Below are positions 6,965 through 11,378 of a stretch of 11,378 nt of DNA, in pieces. The notes below the pieces were generated by a model. The model saw only the letters and a program-made list of their open reading frames with translations. It searched no databases and was not told where the DNA came from. The DNA comes from CANHBY01 sp046342195 (lineage in GTDB: Bacteria; Pseudomonadota; Gammaproteobacteria; Burkholderiales; Burkholderiaceae_C), in NCBI GenBank assembly GCA_046342195.1, contig JBKDQE010000004.1:1-11378 (forward strand). Direction: 5' to 3'. Position 1 is the stretch's first letter, and every line of letters starts with the position of its first letter. The position numbers and the translations under genes were made by a program.

Positions 6965-8311
6965 TCAGGCGCGTGGTTTGCGCGCCAGCGGAGGGTTTTG
7001 AGCAAAGTAGCCTTGAATTCCGGTAGCCAAGGCTTCAACGAGGCGCGCTTGGTAAACGGGGTCTGCCAGCCTTGCTTCTTCTTCAGGGTTGGAAATAAAA
7101 GCAGTTTCCACTAAAATTGACGGGATTTCCGGGGCTTTCAGAACGGCAAAACCTGCTTGTTCAACCTGTGGCTTATGCAGCTTGCCGACCCGCCCCATTT
7201 GCCTCAGCACTTCGCCCCCCAGTCGCAGGCTGTCTTTGATTTGCGCTGCCGTGCTCATGTCCAGCAAGGTTTGCAGGATGCTGCTGTCTTGCGTTTGAAA
7301 TTTGACACCTCCCACGATATCTGAGGCATTTTCGCGTTGAGCCATCCAATGGGCCGCGGCGCTGCTGGCTCCCCGAGGGCTGAGAACAAATACCGAGGCA
7401 CCTTGGGCCTGAGGTTTAAAAAAAGCATCGGCATGAATGGACACCAACAAATCAGCCTGTACTTGCCGAGCTTTCCTGACGCGATCCCTCAAAGGCACAA
7501 AAAAGTCACGATCGCGCGTTAGCGTTACACGTATCAGCGGCATTTTTTCCAGGCGTTGACGCAGTTGCAAGGCCATTGAAAGCACAACCTCTTTTTCCTG
7601 AAGTCCGCTGGGCCCAATGGCGCCTGGGTCTTCACCTCCGTGGCCTGGATCCAGGGTTACCATAATCAGTCGATCAACCTTGTCGTTGCCACGATTTGAC
7701 CAAGAGGCTTGTGTTACCGCAGACCGGGCAGGGGGATGAGGTTTTTCAATCTTGGGATGTTTGACAGAGAAGGCATTTTGCTCAATAAATTGACCCAGCG
7801 TATCCTGAGCCATCTGAGCAGCATGATCACTGGAACTGGATGGATGCGCATTCAGCAGTGCCAACAGCGGGTCTTGTTCCAGATGCGGGTAAAGATCAAG
7901 GACCAGCCGGTGGCGATAAGCGGCCACCGGGGTCAGGGAAAACACCTCCGGTCGAATGCCTTGCTTCAAATCGATCACAAGCCGAACAATCGTTGGCAAA
8001 AACTGCCCCACTCGAATACCGGCAATAAAAGGGTCGTCGGCCTTGACTTGTGCTACCAATGCTTTCAAGGTGGTGCTTAATTCCAAGCCCTCAATTTCAA
8101 CCACAAGCCGTGAAGGTTGTTCCGCCAGAAAATGTCGGGCTTGAAGCGGAGTGCCGCTCTCGATGGTCACCCGCGTGTAATCTGCCGCAGGCCACACCCG
8201 TACACCAACAATTTCGGCCCCTACACTGATCTGGTGGGCCCCAAAGCTTAGCGCCAGCACCCCCATTGACCGCAGAGCTGCACGACGTGAGAGGCGAGTC
8301 GGATGATTCAT
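6965..8311 (-). CDS. amiC: N-acetylmuramoyl-L-alanine amidase, AmiC type (AMIN + Amidase_3)
   Basis: Zinc amidase that cuts the bond between N-acetylmuramic acid and the peptide stem, splitting septal peptidoglycan during daughter-cell separation in the periplasm. The 448 residues begin with a twin-arginine signal (SRRAALRSMGVLALSFGA, 8-25), as in AmiC. The AMIN domain, which directs the enzyme to the septum, spans about 33-140 (ADYTRVTIES, RLVIDL, HRLVLDLYP). A linker rich in Ser, His and Pro follows (about 155-210). The Amidase_3 domain shows zinc ligands His224 (DPGHGGEDPGA), Glu239 (QEKEVVL) and His293 (SIHADAF), and catalytic Glu402 (ILVETAFISN). Activity is normally switched on by an LytM factor such as NlpD or EnvC, not present here. 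The start codon overlaps the tsaE stop (ATGA), so translation is likely coupled; no Shine-Dalgarno is seen. Confidence 0.95.
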   Translation of the reverse strand: MNHPTRLSRRAALRSMGVLALSFGAHQISVGAEIVGVRVWPAADYTRVTIESGTPLQARHFLAEQPSRLVVEIEGLELSTTLKALVAQVKADDPFIAGIRVGQFLPTIVRLVIDLKQGIRPEVFSLTPVAAYRHRLVLDLYPHLEQDPLLALLNAHPSSSSDHAAQMAQDTLGQFIEQNAFSVKHPKIEKPHPPARSAVTQASWSNRGNDKVDRLIMVTLDPGHGGEDPGAIGPSGLQEKEVVLSMALQLRQRLEKMPLIRVTLTRDRDFFVPLRDRVRKARQVQADLLVSIHADAFFKPQAQGASVFVLSPRGASSAAAHWMAQRENASDIVGGVKFQTQDSSILQTLLDMSTAAQIKDSLRLGGEVLRQMGRVGKLHKPQVEQAGFAVLKAPEIPSILVETAFISNPEEEARLADPVYQARLVEALATGIQGYFAQNPPLARKPRA

Positions 8312-8802
8312 GTGGAGGTGGGCAGCAATGCAATACCCCGGGGGGACAATGCCTCCCAGCGGACATGACGAATGGGGTCACTCACACAATCAAGAAAGAG
8401 GCTGACATCAGGCTGAGGCAGCAGCCCCAGTGCCTTTTCGGGCCATTCAATCAATTTGAGTCCGGGGGTTGCAAAAATATCTCTCAAGCCAGCGTCTTCC
8501 CATTCCTGGGGGTCGTCAAAGCGATAAAAATCAAAATGAGAGGCTGGGCCAGAAGTTAAAACGGACTTGCCAGAAAATGGTGGTTCGTAAGATTCCATCA
8601 AGGCGTAGGTGGGGCTTTTGATAGGCCCTATGATGCCCATAGCCCGCAAAAGGTTCCTGGCAAAGGTGGTTTTGCCTGCACCGAGCTCGCCGTGCAGTTC
8701 GATGATCGCGTCACGTAACTCGGGGCAGGCCGCCAAGCGGGCGGCGCTTTGTTGGCAGCTTGCTTCATCAGGCCAGGTTTCATGCGCAGTTTTTAAAATC
8801 AT
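8308..8802 (-). CDS. tsaE: tRNA threonylcarbamoyladenosine biosynthesis ATPase TsaE
   Basis: Cytoplasmic ATPase that works with TsaB and TsaD to transfer threonylcarbamoyl onto A37 of ANN-decoding tRNAs (t6A). The 164 residues are typical. The P-loop is GELGAGKTT (38-46), then the family motif SPTY (63-66), HFDFYRF (89-95, Walker B region) and the late IEWPEKA (118-124). A stretch of about 12 residues between SPTY and HFDFYR (EPPFSGKSVLTSG) is slightly longer than usual. The start ATG at 8802 is only three bases from the ATG of divergent queG, so its promoter and any ribosome site must lie inside queG. The TGA stop overlaps the amiC ATG, forming a tsaE-amiC operon. Confidence 0.93.
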   Translation of the reverse strand: MILKTAHETWPDEASCQQSAARLAACPELRDAIIELHGELGAGKTTFARNLLRAMGIIGPIKSPTYALMESYEPPFSGKSVLTSGPASHFDFYRFDDPQEWEDAGLRDIFATPGLKLIEWPEKALGLLPQPDVSLFLDCVSDPIRHVRWEALSPRGIALLPTST

Positions 8803-8805
8803 CGA

Positions 8806-9933
8806 ATGACACTCACTTCAGTTCAAAATTTCAATATTCCCGAACTCCTGGCACACCTCCGTGAAAAGGCCCAGGCCCTTGGATTTTCCCAGATCGGTAT
8901 TGCAACGGCAGACCTTTCCGAAGCTGAGCCAGGGTTGCTGAAATGGCTGGAGGCCGGGTTTCATGGGAGTATGAGTTACATGTCCAAGCATGGGCTCAAG
9001 CGCGCACGCCCACAGGAGTTGGTGCCTGGCACCCTGAGTATCATTACCGCACGGATGGACTATCTTGCCCCCCAAACCCCGCATGGCTGGCAGCCCATTG
9101 AATGGGCTCACTTGCATCAGGCAGACCACGCCGGGATTTCTTTATATGCCCGTGGGCGAGATTATCATAAGGTCTTGCGGCCGCGCCTGGCCCGATTGGC
9201 GGAGTCCCTGGCTTCCTGGGTGGGGCCCTTTGGCTACCGGGTTTTTTCAGACTCTGCCCCCGTGCTTGAAGTTGAGTTGGCCACTCGAAGTGGCCTCGGC
9301 TGGCGTGGTAAGCATACTTTGGCGCTGAATCGTGAAGCGGGGTCTACATTTTTCTTGGGTGAGATTTTTTTGGATCTGGCTTTACCCCCCACGCCAGCCA
9401 GTGCCTCGCATTGTGGCCATTGTTCTGCTTGCCTCGATATTTGCCCTACCCAGGCGATCGTGGCCCCCTACCGCCTGGATGCCCGGCGTTGCATTGCTTA
9501 CCTGACTATTGAACATGAGGGCGCCATTCCACTTGAATTGCGCCCCCTGATTGGTCACCGTATTTATGGTTGCGACGATTGTCAATTGATTTGCCCCTGG
9601 AACAAGTTTGCTCAGCGAGCAAGCTTGCCAGATTTTGATGTTCGTGCTGTGTGGGAACAACCTACTTTGCTTGGTTTGTGGCAATGGTCAGAGGCAGAAT
9701 TTTTGCGCTACACCGAAGGCAGTGCTATTCGTCGGATTGGCTTTGAACGCTGGCAGCGCAACCTGGCTGTGGCTTTGGGCAATGGAATTCGCTCTGCTGC
9801 TGCGGATGCATCTTTCCAGGAAACTGCACGCCAATCGCTGCACTCGCGATTGGCTTCGGTTACACCCATGGTGGCCGAGCATATCACTTGGGCCCTATGG
9901 TCGCAACCAATGTGCTCGACTGGCCAGTCTTGA
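8806..9933 (+). CDS. queG: epoxyqueuosine reductase QueG
   Basis: Cobalamin and iron-sulfur enzyme that reduces epoxyqueuosine to queuosine at position 34 of tRNAs with GUN anticodons, the final step of the pathway. The 375 residues are full length. The N-terminal domain includes GFSQIGIA, the conserved EAGFHGSMSYM and VFSDSAPVLE, in which Asp149 matches the catalytic acid. Two 4Fe-4S clusters are built from CGHCSACLDICP (Cys203, 206, 209, 213), Cys229 and CDDCQLICPW (Cys256, 259, 263). The C-terminal part has the HEAT-like RIGFERWQRNLAVALGN. The first 30 residues fit the family, supporting ATG 8806 although no Shine-Dalgarno is visible; its expression signals must lie in tsaE coding sequence. 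It converges on nfeD with 15 bases between stops. Confidence 0.96.
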   Translation: MTLTSVQNFNIPELLAHLREKAQALGFSQIGIATADLSEAEPGLLKWLEAGFHGSMSYMSKHGLKRARPQELVPGTLSIITARMDYLAPQTPHGWQPIEWAHLHQADHAGISLYARGRDYHKVLRPRLARLAESLASWVGPFGYRVFSDSAPVLEVELATRSGLGWRGKHTLALNREAGSTFFLGEIFLDLALPPTPASASHCGHCSACLDICPTQAIVAPYRLDARRCIAYLTIEHEGAIPLELRPLIGHRIYGCDDCQLICPWNKFAQRASLPDFDVRAVWEQPTLLGLWQWSEAEFLRYTEGSAIRRIGFERWQRNLAVALGNGIRSAAADASFQETARQSLHSRLASVTPMVAEHITWALWSQPMCSTGQS

Positions 9934-9952
9934 CCTGTCTGACCGCCGTCAG
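9918..9952. terminator. inverted repeats at the queG / nfeD convergent ends
   Basis: Two short symmetric elements lie where the genes meet: the perfect palindrome GACTGGCCAGTC (9918-9929) in the last queG codons, and the stem CTGAC-CGCC-GTCAG (9939-9952) across the nfeD stop. They could slow RNA polymerase in both directions, but neither is followed by a T-run, so they are not standard intrinsic terminators. Confidence 0.25.
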
Positions 9953-10395
9953 TCAGTGAGGCTCTTGGCGGGCTTGAGAACCAAGGTATTGCCTTCCAGC
10001 GAGAAAATAGTGTGCTTGCCACTTTCAGGCAGGCAACCAGAAGCGAGGCGAGCGCTCCATTCGGAGCCTCGGTATGTAATACGGGCGTAGCCATCGTTTC
10101 CCCAGGCGGGTACCCAAACCTCCTGCCCAACATCTAAGTTGACATCAGGATTTTGCTGAGCAGGCTTAGAGCGGGGGTGTTTCATGCGATACCAGTGCCA
10201 AGTGCCGGTGGTGCCTCCGGCACATAAAGCCCCGATGACGATTTGGCTTTCCAGCCCCAACCCGAAAGCAGTTGCCAGGCCGCCGGCAGCGGCGCCAAGT
10301 GCGAGCATCAAGAGGTAAAAAGTACCCGACATGAGCTCGATAATCACCAAGATCCCGGCCATGATCCACCAGCTATTGGATTCCAAAATTTCCAT
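9949..10395 (-). CDS. NfeD-like membrane protein (short form)
   Basis: Short NfeD family protein of 148 residues: two or three membrane helices (about 8-30, 32-47 and 50-68, from WWIMAGILVIIELMSGTFYLL and the Gly/Ala-rich stretch after it), then a cytoplasmic OB-fold-like domain with VGQEVWVPAW, GYARITYRGSEWSARL and GNTLVLKPA. Short NfeD proteins usually pair with an SPFH/stomatin-like protein (QmcA/YbbK type) and are thought to support membrane-domain organisation or quality control. No SPFH gene is adjacent inside the window; the upstream neighbour is a small coiled-coil protein. AAGAGA seven bases before the ATG can serve as a ribosome site, and a terminator-like hairpin lies just before it. 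Family assignment is good, precise role unknown. Confidence 0.85.
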   Translation of the reverse strand: MEILESNSWWIMAGILVIIELMSGTFYLLMLALGAAAGGLATAFGLGLESQIVIGALCAGGTTGTWHWYRMKHPRSKPAQQNPDVNLDVGQEVWVPAWGNDGYARITYRGSEWSARLASGCLPESGKHTIFSLEGNTLVLKPAKSLTD

Positions 10396-10410
10396 AATAA
10401 ATTCTCTTGG

Positions 10411-10429
10411 AAAAAGCAGCTAAAGCTGC
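10411..10429 (-). terminator. short intrinsic-terminator-like hairpin upstream of nfeD
   Basis: Read on the minus strand this is GCAGC-TTTA-GCTGC followed directly by TTTTT. It could end transcription coming from the small coiled-coil gene. Since its T-run stops only about 15 bases before the nfeD ATG, any nfeD promoter further upstream would have to read through it. The stem is only five to six pairs, so strength is uncertain. Confidence 0.4.
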
Positions 10430-10596
10430 AAGCCCGATGCCTGAGAGAATCATATTTGAAATTGCTGTGGCTGCCTGATAGCTTGCAGAGGTTTCGCTAA
10501 AGTCTGAGAAAATTCTTCATGTGATTGGCAGCGCCGATGCCCCATCTTTCCAGGCGTCAGGCTGCGGAAGTCATCGGCATGAAAGCTCTGCTGCAG
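10430..10596. other. intergenic stretch with no recognised gene
   Basis: Between the terminator-like hairpin and the stop of the small coiled-coil gene I see only very short frames without ribosome sites. A weak inverted repeat (GCCGATG near 10533 and CATCGGC near 10573) is the only structure noted. It may hold the nfeD promoter, but no boxes at proper spacing stood out. Confidence 0.3.
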
Positions 10597-10773
10597 TTAA
10601 AGGCGGCGAACGCCCAATTTACGCAGCAGTTTCAAGTACTGAAGTTGCGCATAGAGCTTTTCCATTTCTTGACGTAGCTCTAACAGAGCGCGGGCAGTGG
10701 CTTCATAAGGGGTGCCGGTGCCACTGGGAATGGGACTGGAGGGCAGGGAGGAGGGTTGAGAGGGTGTGTTCAT
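10597..10773 (-). CDS. small coiled-coil protein, 58 residues
   Basis: A short gene starting at ATG 10773 and ending with TAA at 10597. The ribosome site AGGAAAG (reading GGAAAGGAAAGCAATCATG) is among the best in the window. The protein starts with a Ser/Pro-rich segment (MNTPSQPSSLPSSPIPSG), followed by one long charged amphipathic helix (ARALLELRQEMEKLYAQLQY, then LKLLRKLGVRRL) with heptad-like leucines, suggesting a coiled coil and dimerisation. It resembles small hypothetical proteins of Burkholderiales that pair an ELR..L..L helix with a LKLLxKLGV end; that resemblance is from memory and needs a search. A TATAAG at about 10802-10807 on the minus strand could be its -10 box, but no -35 was found. 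Function unknown. Confidence 0.65.
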   Translation of the reverse strand: MNTPSQPSSLPSSPIPSGTGTPYEATARALLELRQEMEKLYAQLQYLKLLRKLGVRRL

Positions 10774-10945
10774 GATTGCTTTCCTTTCCGCTTCAATGCC
10801 CTTATAGTCTCCCTGATGCCCCCGAGGAGCAATCCCTCAAATGAGTGCAAATGCTATGGTGAAGTGCTTTCTTCAATGGTGAGGGTGCGAACCTTTTTGT
10901 TGCTGGTTGACATACATGGCCCTTATTGCATCGAAACCCCGGTAT
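10774..10945. other. region between the small gene and the CRISPR trailer end
   Basis: About 170 bases that probably contain the promoter of the small coiled-coil gene and the trailer of the CRISPR array. No further repeat copy appears at the 60-base spacing to the left (about 10886-10913), so the array truly ends at 10946. Nothing else is recognised. Confidence 0.4.
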
Positions 10946-11033
10946 TTTTTGAGCTGCCTACGCGGCAGTGAACGCACACTGGCAGGCTACCCCTCAAACC
11001 CTTGTTTTCTGAGCTGCCTACGCGGCAGTGAAC
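10946..11033 (-). CRISPR. leader-distal end of a type I-F-like CRISPR array (two repeats, one spacer)
   Basis: Two 28-base repeats at 10946-10973 and 11006-11033 differ at one base (10949) and flank one 32-base spacer (10974-11005). Repeat length 28 with spacer 32 gives the 60-base period typical of type I-F. In array orientation (minus strand) the repeat begins GTTCACTGCCG, contains the hairpin arms CTGCCG-CGTA-GGCAG and ends CTCAGAAA, which matches the I-F repeat class. The copy at 10946-10973 carries a change near its 3' end, as expected for the degenerate terminal repeat, so this is the trailer side and the leader lies beyond the window or beyond the insertion element. No cas gene is visible. 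Confidence 0.8.
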
Positions 11034-11054
11034 TTCATGACCGAACAGCAGTTT
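11034..11054 (-). CRISPR. truncated spacer next to an insertion element
   Basis: Only 21 bases follow the second repeat before the apparent end of the IS element at 11055. No repeat appears at 11066, where the 60-base period would place the next one. The simplest reading is a spacer cut by transposition; the remainder should lie at the far end of the element. Confidence 0.55.
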
Positions 11055-11108
11055 TGACCTGCCCCCTTCCGGCGTACTAATCAAAAGGAAGGAAGTCCAA
11101 GTTGAAGG

Positions 11109-11378
11109 TTAATCGATTTCTTTGCTTGTGGCAGACCGAGCAGCATCGCCAGCGCGCTGGCGATGCTGCTCGGCAAATTGCGCCGGGGGTATGCGTCCCA
11201 GGCTGCTGTGGGGCCTGACCTGTTTGTAGTCCTGGCACCAAACCGCGGCAGCCCTTCGTGCTTCGTCCAGAGACTCAAACCAGTGCTCATTGAGGTGCTC
11301 GTCACGGAACTTGCCGTTAAAGCTCTCGATATAGCCGTTTTGCATGGGGCGCCCTGGTTGAATCAGGATGTGACGAAC
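11109..11378 (-). CDS. IS3-family transposase OrfB, C-terminal part
   Basis: DDE transposase that cuts and joins IS ends. The frame enters from the window edge as VRHILIQPGRP and ends at TAA (11109). The catalytic-domain end is clear: PGRPMQNGYIESFNGKFRDE, in which the Glu of IESFNG is the third DDE residue, followed by LNEHWFESLDEARRA, then W-x-xDYKQVRPHSSLG and the short tail PPAQFAEQHR. The spacing and the HWF / RPHSSLG motifs suit the IS407-like subgroup of IS3, where OrfB is made by frameshifting after OrfA. Start and first two catalytic Asp residues lie outside the window. The visible part is intact. Codons for the last 25 residues include a perfect 38-base palindrome. Confidence 0.9.
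   Translation of the reverse strand, partial: VRHILIQPGRPMQNGYIESFNGKFRDEHLNEHWFESLDEARRAAAVWCQDYKQVRPHSSLGRIPPAQFAEQHRQRAGDAARSATSKEID
11136..11173. repeat. perfect 38-bp palindrome inside the transposase gene
   Basis: The left arm 11136-11154 (CCGAGCAGCATCGCCAGCG) is the exact reverse complement of the right arm 11155-11173 (CGCTGGCGATGCTGCTCGG), with no spacer. It lies in the last codons of the transposase and would fold into a strong GC-rich hairpin in mRNA or a cruciform in DNA. No T-run follows. Confidence 0.9.

Larger units (their letters stand above)
11055..11378 (-). mobile_element. 3' end of an IS3-family insertion sequence (partial)
   Basis: The element covers the right edge of the window. 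The candidate terminus is TGACCTGCCCCC, starting at 11055; it has the TG end usual for the IS3 family and lies 54 bases past the transposase stop. The other terminus and any target duplication are outside the window, so the boundary is inferred from this terminus and from the broken CRISPR period. Confidence 0.6.

Noticed and set aside
10521..10775. Plus-strand open frame of 84 codons
   Set aside because: It is the antisense shadow of the small coiled-coil gene, which has a good ribosome site, and has no recognisable sequence of its own.
10886..10913. Possible third CRISPR repeat to the left at the 60-base period
   Set aside because: The bases there share no similarity with the repeat, so the array ends at 10946.
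1..11378. tRNA or rRNA genes, riboswitches, replication origin
   Set aside because: No cloverleaf, rRNA motif or conserved riboswitch core was recognised on either strand by eye.

Overview
The window reads as a piece of a proteobacterial chromosome, most likely a betaproteobacterium of the Burkholderiales type with moderate GC. The basis is the gene content (a ComEA-like protein, an MsbA-type exporter, Tat-signal AmiC, an NfeD-like protein), a MutL with a DxHAAHE nuclease-type motif, and a small coiled-coil protein resembling ones I recall from Burkholderiales. The genus is not proven from sequence alone.

Layout. Bases 1-64 hold the first codons of a gene leaving the window on the minus strand, possibly a pterin-4a-carbinolamine dehydratase. 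Bases 101-196 may be a scrap of an IS5-type transposase. A secreted helix-hairpin-helix DNA-binding protein (comEA-like, plus strand) follows and converges, with a 23-base overlap, on a minus-strand run: mutL, an RluF-like 23S rRNA pseudouridine synthase, a short unrecognised ORF, and an MsbA-type ABC exporter. dedA lies on the plus strand just upstream of mutL and converges on a second minus-strand pair, tsaE-amiC, whose stop and start codons overlap. queG runs divergently from tsaE with only three bases between the two start codons, and converges on nfeD. queG / tsaE / amidase / mutL is a rearranged version of the classic gammaproteobacterial queG / nnr-tsaE-amiB-mutL-miaA-hfq neighbourhood: nnr is absent, dedA is inserted in the opposite direction, and rluF replaces miaA downstream of mutL.

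The right end (about 10.4-11.4 kb) is accessory. It holds a 58-residue coiled-coil protein, then two 28-base repeats of the type I-F CRISPR class around one 32-base spacer, then the 3' end of an IS3-family element that appears to have inserted inside the next spacer. The preserved part is the leader-distal end of an array read on the minus strand. No cas gene is visible.

Functionally the core genes are housekeeping: tRNA modification (tsaE for t6A, queG for queuosine), rRNA modification (rluF), mismatch repair (mutL), cell-wall splitting (amiC), lipid A flipping (msbA), membrane homeostasis (dedA, nfeD) and probably DNA uptake (comEA). I did not find a convincing new multi-gene system. The most interesting structures are the IS-interrupted CRISPR array, a perfect 38-bp palindrome inside the transposase gene, and the almost fused divergent starts of tsaE and queG.
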